This document shows positions 1 through 9,142 of a DNA stretch of 19,160 bases, one piece after another (position 1 is the first letter of the stretch; the number at the start of each line of letters is the position of its first letter). The stretch lies in NCBI GenBank assembly GCA_036939975.1, contig JALLPB010000276.1, positions 1,329 to 20,488 of the forward strand. The letters run 5' to 3'. The stretch comes from Cyclostephanos tholiformis. Its lineage: Eukaryota > Bacillariophyta > Thalassiosirophyceae > Thalassiosirales > Thalassiosiraceae. The position numbers and the translations under genes were made by a program. Below the pieces are notes generated by a model. It ran no database searches. It was not told where the DNA came from and saw nothing but the letters and a program-made list of their open reading frames with translations.

Positions 1-983
1 TGGATTTAAATTGGGGGAATATACCGGGGGGGGGTTTATAGGTGTAGGTATGTGTACAACCCACTGATTCAGAGAGAGGTTTGGGGGGTGGGTGTCGATG
101 CACCGATACTTTTACGGAAATAGAAGTGTTTGGGGGAACATAACTCTATTTTATTTTGTTGTTTTATCTAGTAAAAAAATATTTTTGGCCCCGCAGATCA
201 AGACGGGCGACCTTTCAAGAACAAAAGTCAGGGGGGGGAGTCAAGTGAGCAAGATCAACTGTTCAAGCAACAAGCGACCTTAGGGGGGGGAGGGGGACGC
301 GCTTTTATAAATCATTTCTCGTGGCTCATGAGGACATTTTAGGGTGTTTCATCTAGTGCAAATTTGACGGCATCTCACTTTTAGGCCGAGCCACCGTCAA
401 ACGGAGCACAAGGCAGAACACTTGCGTTCAACTTGTCGCTCTCCTCCCTATAACTTCTACCTTTGCCATATTTACTGGACACACCCGTTGATTCAATTTT
501 CAACTCTTTCGAATTTTTAGGCTTAATTTTGAGCCTCTTCGTGATTTAATCTAAAAGTCGAAATTCCCTGCGCAAAAATCAAATTAATAAAATTGAATCG
601 CATGGAGGAAGTAAACTGTCCTTTCGAATTATGTTGATATCATTTGCTCTTGCATTTTGGCTTGAGAAAGTTTGACACCCACTTTCCTTTCGACGAGCCT
701 GGATATAATCAGTCCGCCCATCAGGGATCGGCCGAAGATGACATCAATTTTTGAGCAGTTTTGAACCTTTTCTTGCCTGTCCCTTCCACATCTTGTATTC
801 GTCAACAGAACTACTACTAGTAGTGGAAACATCGGGTTACACGTTTACTTTGGAAATTACCTACTTCTGAAGGTACTTTGCAATCACCAAAAACAAAATT
901 TGATTCCACACATCTTTCATGCAGACATGACACACTTCGTATCGACACATACCAAAATTGTGACGCAAGAAATCCTGTGCATC
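1..983. other. Left flank, no gene recognised
   Basis: I found no convincing coding region in this stretch. The first 300 bases carry several long G runs (near 13-17, 26-34, 231-238 and 283-290). The part from about 480 to 600 is AT-rich and bounded by an 11-base inverted repeat. Open frames here (for example 92-283 forward and 629-832 reverse) are short, lack family features and show no splice-linked continuation. The last part, next to 984, should contain the 3' untranslated region of the isocitrate dehydrogenase gene. Confidence 0.5.
490..599. repeat. AT-rich segment with 11-bp terminal inverted repeat
   Basis: Positions 490-500 (gattcaatttt) are the exact reverse complement of 589-599 (aaaattgaatc). 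The segment between them is AT-rich and contains a smaller 5-bp pairing (aggct/agcct). No target-site duplication is visible on either side, so this is only a candidate fold-back structure. Chance pairing in AT-rich DNA is quite possible. Confidence 0.3.
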
Positions 984-2597
984 TCACTGCTTTTTGGGAG
1001 CAACTCCCATCTTCACCAGCATCGCCGAGAACTCTTTGAAATCGATCTTGCCGTCGCCGGTCTTATCGTACTTCGAGAACAATTTCAATATCGCCGTCTG
1101 ATCGTACTCCAACATCTTCGACTTTGGAACCTCCAAGTCTGACTCGGCAAGCTGCGGAGCCTTCTCCTTCTCGGCTTCCTTCAATTGTTGCGCATCCAGG
1201 TAACGATTCAGACGCCATGCAACCTTCGCGATGAAGTCCTCGGTCGTGAAGCCGGTGGGACCGCACATGTCGCGAGTGCCCTGTCCGTAACGGAACGTGT
1301 TGTGGATGGAAGTGCGGAGAGTGTCCACGAAGTTCTCGACGAAGGCATGCATTTGCACGGTAGATTTATCGTTGGGTTTCTTCTCCAGCTGCAAGTTGGC
1401 GGCGTGCGACATCGCCCCCATGAGGGCCTCGACGAGCCCGAGGGGATTGAGAGAGGTCTCCTTCCCGGCGAGGTGGTCGTTCCATAGATCGGTCACCGTC
1501 CCGTGCGATGCCTCGAATTCTTTGATCAGCGTTCCATCGTCGGACTTTCCGACCAGGTTCGACGTGATGAAGCCCGGCGAACGATGGACCTGCGCGATTT
1601 GATCCGTGAGCATGTCCCCGTCGTAGTTGTGCGCCGCCATGCCGAACCCGCCATCCGTCCATCGGATGAGCTGCATCGTGGCCGCGTCAGAGATCAAGTG
1701 CGTTAGGTCACCGCCGGACCTGTCGAGGAGGCCGGCCTTTAGGAATTGATCCTTGTACTGATCGTCGAACACCTGCTTCATCGTTCGCCAGAATCCCTCC
1801 TGCCATTTGAACACGGTCTTCTTCGTGACGATGTACGGCGTGACCTTGTGTTCCAGACAGCGCTTGAAGAAAATGTGCGCAAGCTCCCGCACGTTGTCGT
1901 AGGGGTTGTGATACACCACGCAAACGTTGTGCTTGTCGGTGAGGTCGCGCTTGTCGACCACGAACGGGGCGCTGCCATCGTCGGGGATGTAGGTGGTGAG
2001 GAGGGTGCCCTGTCCGACCTCGTTCCATCCCGCGCCGTACTCGCCGCCGACGGCGTGCCTCTCGAACAGAACCTGGTCCTTGTACCCCATCTGTATCCCC
2101 TCGATGTGGATGGTATCCCGACTGATGGTGATGCCGTTCCACCCCTTCCTCATGGCACCGTTGGGCGAACCCCAAGCCTTCTTGAGTCCCATTTCCTGGA
2201 CCTGTATCGCCGATGGCGTGATGGTCGGCTCCTTGAAGATGGCACCGATGCGCTTACCGGCATCGACGGCGTCCTTGAGGACCTGGTCGTTCGTGTCGTC
2301 GCGCGACTTACAGGACAGGTCGTACGTCTCCCAAGCGGAGAGGTCGAAGTGTGGAACGATCCACTGTTGCAATAGCAGTTGGGTGGCATAATGAGTCATC
2401 TCCTCTCCCTGGATGTATACCATCGGGGGGGCCTTGATTTTGGCATTGTCCGACGTTGACTGGTACCGCACCGTGGGGGCGTAGGCGTTGGGAGACGCGG
2501 AGGGGAAGAGATGCGAAATCCTCATCGACGGGAGCTTGCCATCTTTTGCTGCCGCGGAAAGGCACCGCGAGGACAGGAGACGCAGGGGCGTTGCCAT
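984..2597 (-). CDS. Mitochondrial isocitrate dehydrogenase with C-terminal EF-hand, probably NAD-dependent
   Basis: A 537-residue enzyme that should oxidatively decarboxylate isocitrate to 2-oxoglutarate in the mitochondrial TCA cycle. Residues 1-50 are basic and rich in Ser/Ala/Arg (MATPLRLLSSRCLSAAAK), as in a mitochondrial presequence. The IDH fold runs from about 57 to 470, with the substrate-loop motif SPNG at 144-147, an NYDGDMLTD metal-site segment at 324-332 and HGTVT at 365-369. Eukaryotic NADP-IDHs have Arg after HGTVT; here it is Asp370, which favours NAD. A linker (470-498) leads to one canonical EF-hand loop, D511 to E522 (DKTGDGKIDFKE), so calcium control is likely. I chose the ATG at 2597 because it has a good context (aaccATGG) and opens with the presequence. 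The frame stays open upstream to 2678, but through a poly-A/T tract. No intron. It is divergent from CSN4. Confidence 0.93.
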   Translation of the reverse strand: MATPLRLLSSRCLSAAAKDGKLPSMRISHLFPSASPNAYAPTVRYQSTSDNAKIKAPPMVYIQGEEMTHYATQLLLQQWIVPHFDLSAWETYDLSCKSRDDTNDQVLKDAVDAGKRIGAIFKEPTITPSAIQVQEMGLKKAWGSPNGAMRKGWNGITISRDTIHIEGIQMGYKDQVLFERHAVGGEYGAGWNEVGQGTLLTTYIPDDGSAPFVVDKRDLTDKHNVCVVYHNPYDNVRELAHIFFKRCLEHKVTPYIVTKKTVFKWQEGFWRTMKQVFDDQYKDQFLKAGLLDRSGGDLTHLISDAATMQLIRWTDGGFGMAAHNYDGDMLTDQIAQVHRSPGFITSNLVGKSDDGTLIKEFEASHGTVTDLWNDHLAGKETSLNPLGLVEALMGAMSHAANLQLEKKPNDKSTVQMHAFVENFVDTLRTSIHNTFRYGQGTRDMCGPTGFTTEDFIAKVAWRLNRYLDAQQLKEAEKEKAPQLAESDLEVPKSKMLEYDQTAILKLFSKYDKTGDGKIDFKEFSAMLVKMGVAPKKQ

Positions 2598-2860
2598 GGT
2601 TCCAACCGAACGAGATGATGAAAAAAAAAAAAAAGTGATGTGAAGTTCCGAAGGCCGGCTCGGGATCTTCTTCTCCAAAAAAAAAACAGAGAGAAGAAAG
2701 ATTTTCCCACCGGACAGACTGCACAGATTTCGAGGATTGCGGGGATCACGCCCCCCCCCAAGGAACGCCCGAAAATCTCTCGCGCTCTCTCACACCATAA
2801 CCACCCTCCTCTCCGCCCCTATCCCCTCTCGTCTCGGGAAAAACCATAGCTCTAAAAACC
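2598..2860. promoter_or_regulatory. Divergent promoter region, IDH / CSN4
   Basis: These 263 bases separate two divergent start codons and must contain both 5' untranslated regions and probably a shared promoter. They hold a run of 14 A near 2620-2633, an A9 run near 2677, a C8-9 run near 2751-2759, and a pyrimidine-rich stretch directly before the CSN4 ATG. I see no clear TATA box. Confidence 0.5.
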
Positions 2861-4534
2861 ATGGACGACCTTATCCAGTCCGTCACCGCTGCCATCCAAT
2901 CCTCGGACCACGTCCGCCTCTCCTCCATATTCGCCTCGTCCCGGTGGCAATCCCTCGGACAGGGCGAGCAACGCGCGTTGTCGGCGCACTTCGTCAAGAC
3001 GGTAACGTCGTCGTCGTCGACGTTCCTGCCCGGCGGATTCCGCGTGCCGTCTACCATGTCGGTGATATCCACGACGCTGAATCACCTCCCCCCCATGGTG
3101 GAGGGTGCCGCCGATAGCATACTGCGACATAGGATATTCGATTTCATGGTCGACGAGGTGGGAGATTACGGCGCCGCCGCTCGGTACCTGTCGGGATTGC
3201 GCATGGAGGAACACGACGCCACTTCGGTCTATTACATGACGCCCGTCGACAGGTGCGACGTATTCGTGAAGATCGCCGAATGCTACTTGGAGGTGGACCT
3301 TAGCGTCGAGGCCGAGGGGGCGGTGACTAGGGCGGGCACGATCATCGAATCGGCGGGGATCGGCATCGGGGGGTTGTCCTCGTCCTCGTCCTCGTCCGAT
3401 CCGGCGGGGAAGGAACACGACGACGGCGGCGGCGGGGCCTCGAAGGTGGAGGAAGAACGTACCATCACGCTTATACTGCGGTACAAGTCGACGTATGCCA
3501 GGGTGCTCGACATTAATCGCAAATTTCTCCAGGCTGCATTGAAGTATCACGATCTTAGCACCGCGTACCTACACACCGACGCCGTGGACGCGGATGACCT
3601 ACTGATCATGTTGGGTAGGGCGGTGACTTGCGCGATACTTTCGCCGAACTCAGCGCAAAGACAGAGGTGAGCATACTTTCTTTTTTCGCTGCTCTCGTCA
3701 TTTCTCGACTCCTCTTGAGGCCGGGGTGGAAAGCGAGTTATTTAATTACATCGCTCTCCCTCATCGAATCATTTAGATTACTCGGTTTGGTGAGTGAAAC
3801 TATCATTCGGACTCTATCGACGGAGCATAGACACGGCAATAAGCGCGTCATCGAATTGTTATACTCATAATTGCTCATCTCCTTCTCTTTAATTCGATCC
3901 ATCGTCATTCGTTCAGGTTTACAAAGACGAGAGGCTGCCCCAGCTAGATGCGATACCCGAATTTCAGTCCCATTCGTCCGTATTGACCAAGATGTACCTA
4001 AACCGCATCGTGCAAAAACGCGAGCTGGAAATATTCGAATCGTCATTGGCATCGCACCAGAAAGCCGTCATGGCCGATGGCCTGACCATCGTGGAACGCG
4101 GTGAGTTGCCTCGCTCAATCTCTGTGTTTGCGCACGGCAGCATTTTTACCATATTGTCATCTATCCTTCAAATTCCACTTTCTGATGGACATTAAAATAT
4201 TTCAATAGGCGTCCTCGAGCACAACATGGTCGCCGTGTCCCAACTCTACACGTCCATCTACTTTAATCAGTTGGGGGAACTCCTGGGCGTCGTGGACGCG
4301 GCCAAGGCGGAGAGGGTGGCGGCGAAGATGATTAGCGACGGATCGTTGAGCGGGTCCATTGATGAGGTCGAGGGTATACTATATTTCGCGTCACCGGGCG
4401 TAAAGAAGGGATCCACCCTTCACTGGGATGAAACGATAACTAGCTTTTGCGTGCAGTTGAACAAAGTTACAGATGCTGTCAGGTCAAGCTTTCGAGCGCA
4501 CAATCACGAGGAAACATCGAAAGAGCAATGTTAA
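2861..4534 (+). CDS. CSN4: COP9 signalosome complex subunit 4
   Basis: A 442-residue PCI-domain subunit of the COP9 signalosome, which removes NEDD8 from cullins. Exons: 2861-3666, 3777-3789, 3917-4100 and 4209-4534; introns have GTGAGY donors and AG acceptors and all phases agree. Exon 1 gives the helical-repeat region and ends with ALKYHDLS and RAVTCAILSPNSAQR. Exon 2 is a 13-base micro-exon supplying LLGL. Exon 3 begins VYKDERLPQL and carries KMYLNRIVQKREL. Exon 4 has VLEHNMVAVSQLYTSIYF, the winged-helix core, and ends in a helical tail. Each segment matches the known CSN4 pattern (YKDER, KMYLDRI, EHN...LYNNI). A Ser/Asp/Gly-rich insert at about 166-199 makes it longer than the ~406-residue human protein. 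The start ATG has a strong context (aaaaccATGG). It converges on the ABCG gene. Confidence 0.95.
3777..3789 (+). other. 13-nucleotide micro-exon (exon 2 of CSN4)
   Basis: The upstream exon ends in phase 2 (AG) before GTGAGC, and the downstream exon starts in phase 0 with GTTTACAAAGAC. The 13 bases between an AG acceptor (3775-3776) and a GTGAGT donor (3790) restore the frame. They encode the Arg-Leu-Leu-Gly-Leu that joins AQR to VYKDER, as expected in CSN4. Splicing exon 1 directly to exon 3 would shift the frame. Confidence 0.88.
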
Positions 4535-4849
4535 GGGACATTGCTCTCTGACTACTCGAAGCAGCTAATATGACAACGCTTTCAGACGCGTGGTCTATTA
4601 ACGGAATATAATAATACACGACAAATATGCTAAACTGTGCACATTTTTCGATGATGTCAAGTTTGTAGGTGTGAAAGGAGGCTGACAGGATGAGGGTGTG
4701 GGAGGACGGTCCGACGCACATTTTTCCGATGGTCTCTATTACCTAGTAGATTTTAAGAGGCAAATGTCACAGGGATAGCAGCATTATGGCAAGAACAATT
4801 CAGATGCTATTATGTAGTGATCTAATAGATTTCATATCCCATCCGTGAA
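4535..4849. other. Convergent 3' intergenic region, CSN4 / ABCG
   Basis: These 315 bases separate two facing stop codons and should hold both 3' untranslated regions. The open frame 4479-4721 on the minus strand has no recognisable content and overlaps the CSN4 end. I saw no RNA gene or repeat. Confidence 0.5.
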
Positions 4850-7621
4850 TCACTCTGGCGGATTCGACATAACTACGAATTTCTGGCGTGTCAACGACAG
4901 TCCCATCAAGCTAAGCAGCCAGCAGCCCGCAATAATCTTCGACTGAGCCCAAACCACAGTGTCTAAAGTTTTCTCATCCATGCCGAATCTCGCCAATGCT
5001 TGTTCTCCGGTCGTCGCAACGGGTCCTCGAAACGGGCCACTTGATTTGAATTTCAACCCCTCGAACTCATTAAGTGCCAGACCTGTGAATCCCCATTTGA
5101 CAAGGCCGATTTTTTGTATCCACCTTAGAGCCCAGGGCGTGTTCTCCTCCGAGATATTCCTCCCATCGAATATGATGTTGAGAACAATAATCGGCGGGAA
5201 CAATGCCAGGGCAACATCTGAATTCGGAGCAACCGATCCAATGAGTAGACCGACTGACTCAGCGGCGATCGAGTGGAGACTGGTCAAGCTGAGAAATTTC
5301 TTAAATCTACCCTTTTGTAAGTTCGCGAGAGGGTAGATTATAGCACCGAAGATGGCATTGCATAGCTACCACATTTGAAGGCAGAAGTGTGTTGGGAAGA
5401 TTAGATTTCACACGGGCCGCGTACCAGGTTCAACGCGAAATGATAGATATAACTTACACCAATGAGGGGAATTTCTGACAAGGCTTTGGCTATAAAGTAG
5501 GGACCTGTTCGATACATATTGGCAGCCAACTCTCCAGAGACTATCGCCTTCTCCTTTGGGAAGCTACGAATTGTGCCCGCCATTGCCATATTTGTTGCTC
5601 CGATTATAATAAGACTTAACAATCCGAACCGATCCATGATTGATGCCTTGAGAGGTGAACGCAGTCCAAATGGTTATTCATAATTGTATACGCTTCATAA
5701 ATAAGAATGCGCAAAGAAAACTCACTTGGTCATCGCCCAAGCTGTAAATACCTCCATAAACCACACCTAAGCTCACTTGCTGCACGATCTTAATCAGGAT
5801 TGCAGCCTTTCCTCGAAAAAGTTCCTGCGCGGACCTTCCGAGCAACAGTTTGAATTGCCTGAAAACGTTGGTCCCGGGATGAACTGAAGTCTTGTCAATT
5901 ATATGTTTCATCTTTTTCACATCGTCTTCACCGAATGCAACCAAATCTCGTGTGTGCTTTATTGCTTGTGAGGCAATGTTGTCGATTCGTTTTTCTGATA
6001 CACGCTCTGCTTCGGCATCGCCCCCCACTACACGAGAGACGCAATCAAGGATATGTTCTGCAGTTCCCACCTCAGATTCGCATTCATACCCAAGATCCGA
6101 CATGTATGGTCTAACTTTGGATACTTCGCCGAAGTACATTAGCCGACCTTCACTAAGAAGGAGAAGATCGTCGAAAAGCTGAAAGACGTGCTGAGACGGC
6201 TGGTGAATAACGGACACGACAGTCTTTCCCTGGTCCGCCAATCTTCTTAAGGTCTCTATCACCTGAGCCGCCTGATAAGAATCCAATCCGGACGTAGGCT
6301 CGTCAAGGAAAATGATGGGTGGGCTCGAAATCATCTCACATGCGATTGAAAGACGCTTACGCTCGCCCCCACTGAGTCCCCTAACCTTTGCATTACCGAC
6401 GATTGTATTCACACTCTTTGTCAATCCCAATTGATCAATCAAGTCTTGAACTAATGCTTCTCTCTCCTCTCTCGTCTTGAGAACGGCTCCCATCTTTAGT
6501 TCTACCTGAAAGTCAAGCGTCTCCTTCACGGTCATATGGGGGAAAAACGTAACCTCTTGGTCAATGAAGGCTAATGGAATTCGAGAGTCTCCCGTGAGCG
6601 TTTGATTGTTGATGTAGCGCTTTCCGTAAAGTGATATCCTCTTATCGTGTTTTAAGTTGCCGGCAATGGCGTGCAGAAGTGTTGATTTGCCGCTGTGTTT
6701 AATTGCAGTTTTGAAGGTATGACCAACGAAGTAATGTGAGACATCAACTACTGAGACACACAGACGACCTGTCATTGCTTCTCACCTTCCTGAAGGGCCC
6801 ATGATCGCGAGCATGCGCCCTGGTCTCGCCCTGCCACGGATGCTTCCATCCAAAATCACTCGATCTGCACCACCTTTCTTCTTCTGTTTCAAAACCATGC
6901 GCAAATCTTCAAACCCAACTTCGACCGATTGAAAGAATCCGGTATGAAGCTGCTGGGGATTTTCGCACACGAGATCTTCGACGTCTGTTGCCGCAAAACG
7001 TTAGCTCTGCGAAAGCAAAGTACGAAAAATAAACATTGAAGGCAAAACAAGGAACGAGCCGAACAGGACAGATAGGATCCAAGTACAACATGACGGGAGT
7101 ATGGGGGCAAGAGCAGGTACATCGAACTCACCCCCTTCCTCCCCGCCATCGTGTCCGACGAAGATTCCTTTTCCCGGCATTGAATACCACAGAAAGGGGA
7201 GGATAGCGCACAGAACGCTCACGATGACTGACACGAAAATCATTCTAGATTCCGCAAGAAACAGATCCCACTCCCATGAGGATGAGCTACCGTCTCCATC
7301 GAAGACCCCTTTCAACCTCCTCCAAAGATTGCCGGCAAACTCACCATCGCGGCCGACATCTTCGTTCGAGACCTCCTCACCACGATGACTCCCCCCCCAA
7401 AAAAACTTCTTCCTCTCTTTTTTCGATGTCGTCGTCGTCGTCAGCTTCGAGCGGGTAGCGAACTTCCCGGCGATGTTCTGAGCAGATGCGAACACCGAAG
7501 TCCCCTTCCGATGGAGCTGTGATGATTGATTGGCATACAGAGTGATCAACGCGATTGCCACCAAGGTTAACAAAGGAGTTGGACGGCAACGTCCCTGGAA
7601 ACGATTGCTCGTATTGGTCAT
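4850..7621 (-). CDS. ABCG-family half-size ABC transporter
   Basis: A 786-residue membrane transporter with the ABCG order: nucleotide-binding domain, then membrane domain. Exons, 5' to 3': 7621-7132, 6984-6786, 6692-5726, 5646-5458 and 5365-4850; donors are GTGAG or GTAAGT and every phase fits. Walker A (226-234, GPSGSGKST) is completed across the second intron. The Q-loop Gln is 275, the signature LSGGE 336-340, Walker B IIFLDE 356-361, the D-loop SGLD 364-367 and the H-loop His 393. Hydrophobic segments from about 500 onward fit an ABC2-type membrane domain. Before the ATPase is a ~165-residue extension with hydrophobic segments near 17-30 and 127-145 around a basic/acidic linker. ABCG half-transporters normally dimerise; many move lipids or xenobiotics, but the substrate here cannot be read. 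It is divergent from SKP1. The 5' exon assignment is the least certain part. Confidence 0.9.
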
Positions 7622-7928
7622 CGCTGTCGAATTTGCTGAGGGTTTATGTCGTATCGGAGTGTTTTGTTGAGAGGCAGGTCCTTGGGGCTCGTATTGGGCA
7701 TAGTAGCATCGCTATATGGTACTATGGTACTGTCGACTTTGCAAGGTCCTATGGGTCGAGGGACAGACAAGTCTGATATCTTCAAGAAAAGATCGCAGCC
7801 AAAAGCGCGGGAACGAGGTATTGTTCTTGTTTCATTTTTTTTGGGCCTTTTTTTTTCTTGTTATTTTTCAGCAAACGAGCGATGTGTGTCCTATCCATTG
7901 TTAGTCCCAACCAACCCGGAAATAGACA
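7622..7928. promoter_or_regulatory. Divergent promoter region, ABCG / SKP1
   Basis: These 307 bases lie between divergent start codons. They contain long pyrimidine tracts (around 7834-7870), a near-duplicate of atggtact at 7715-7733, and an open frame (7646-7936) without recognisable features. No TATA-like box is obvious. A shared, bidirectional promoter is the simplest reading. Confidence 0.45.
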
Positions 7929-8852
7929 ATGGATGATACTAACCCGCCGACGATCAAGCTCATATCCCGCACTGGAGATGGCTTTGAACTGTGAGATCAA
8001 AGCTATGTTTCTTTATTCGACAGGATGATTCGTCCGGAGTCCGGAGCCATACCTGTCGCAGAGGCAGACTCAGTCCCTTGAAACGGTCCGTCGTGTCCCA
8101 GTCTAATCTTTTGGACAGTGGCGTCGCTGTCGTTTGCGTCGGCGTATGACCGCACACGTTGCGATGGGAATGCGAGGTTTGGGACTTTAAGTATCTCTGC
8201 CTCGTGATGCCGGCTGGGAGCGCACGAAAAAAAAATTCTTCTCGCATGGACCCTCACCCTTTCGGCCGTGCCCGTGTCAATTTCATACCACTCCCCTCCC
8301 AGGACCTACACCGCTGCTAGGCTTTCCGAACTGGTGAAGGACGCCCAGTCCTGCGAGGAGGACGACACCGCGAGCCCAGAGGATGTGGAGCTTCCTAAGG
8401 TGGAATCGTCTTGCCTCGAAAAAGTGGTAGAGTTTTTAACGCACTACGAAATTGAGCCCATGAATGAGATCCGAACCCCCCTAGTCGAAAATACATTTGA
8501 GGGGGTGGTGACTCAGAAGTGGTACCGAGAATTTATCAAGGGGCTCGATCAGTCGCTGTTGTTTGATTTGGTAACGGCGGCGAATTATATGACCATTCGT
8601 GAGTGGGATCCCCCTTTTGGGGATTTATCGGCCATTTTTTATTCTTCTCTCATCCTCCCGAATCTGCTACTTATACCCTCCCGACTAACTATATTATTAG
8701 AACCCCTTCTTGACCTTACCTGCCTCCAAGTTTCATGCACGCTCATGGGCAAGACTGCGGAAGAAATCCGCGTCATGCTGAATATACCGAGATTGACCCC
8801 CGACGAGGAGGCAAGGGCGAGGCAACAGCACCGATGGATTTTCGATGATTGA
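7929..8852 (+). CDS. SKP1: SKP1, SCF ubiquitin-ligase adaptor
   Basis: A 169-residue SKP1 that should link F-box proteins to CUL1 in SCF ubiquitin ligases. Exons: 7929-7990, 8303-8598 and 8701-8852. Exon 1 encodes MDDTNPPTIKLISRTGDGFE, matching the conserved KLxSSDGExFE start. It joins in phase 2 (gtgaga donor, cctcccag acceptor) to TYTAARLSELVKDAQ. Then follow the acidic loop, the LPKVESSCLEKVVEFLTHY helix region and WYREFIKGLDQSLLFDLVTAANYM. Exon 3 gives LLDLTCLQV, MGKTAEEIRVMLNI and the tail WIFDD. Length and order are typical of the family. The last intron (8599-8700) is 102 bases with no in-frame stop, so its retention would insert 34 residues rather than truncate. Convergent with TAF9. 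Confidence 0.95.
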
Positions 8853-9142
8853 GATTTTGTCGGTGGCGTGGGAGGATCGTGGATTTGTACCATATATATT
8901 CATCGACTACTCTTTAGGTGTTGAGAAAAGGGGTATCATGGCGCTACTCTATATTGTGCCCAGCATTCTGCTTCTTGGTATTATCGCGGGAAGTGCTACT
9001 TTAGATACGTGTGTATAAAAAGTAAATTCGGCGCAAAGACATACAAATAATGATCTATCAAGGGAGAGAGAGAGAGAGATAGCGAACTGGCAATTCTTTT
9101 TTCGACAAAGAAAACTAATTCTGGAGAACAAGAGACGATTAA
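8853..9142. other. Convergent 3' intergenic region, SKP1 / TAF9
   Basis: These 290 bases lie between facing stop codons. A GA dinucleotide run occupies about 9064-9079 (agagagagagagagag). No other gene or structure is evident; both 3' untranslated regions should lie here. Confidence 0.5.

Noticed and set aside
12..300. G-quadruplex in the left flank
   Set aside because: G runs are long but spaced too far apart for a standard four-run quadruplex; no functional context.
1746..2375. 209-residue open frame on the plus strand
   Set aside because: It is antisense to the isocitrate dehydrogenase, whose minus-strand reading shows clear family motifs. Biased codon use in GC-rich DNA keeps the opposite strand open.
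2598..2678. Upstream extension of the isocitrate dehydrogenase to 564 residues
   Set aside because: It would run through a poly-A/T tract (Phe run) and place non-presequence residues before the mitochondrial signal; the ATG at 2597 has the better context.
2852..3550. 232-residue open frame on the minus strand
   Set aside because: Antisense to CSN4 exon 1; Arg/Gly/His-rich shadow with no recognisable domain.
7646..7936. Open frame in the ABCG/SKP1 divergent region
   Set aside because: No family features, contains homopolymer-coded runs, and overlaps the SKP1 start in another frame.
8268..8302. GTG at 8268 (or ATG at 8246) as the SKP1 start
   Set aside because: 8246 is out of frame and 8268 is not ATG. 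The exon at 7929-7990 supplies the conserved SKP1 N-terminus with matching splice sites and phase.
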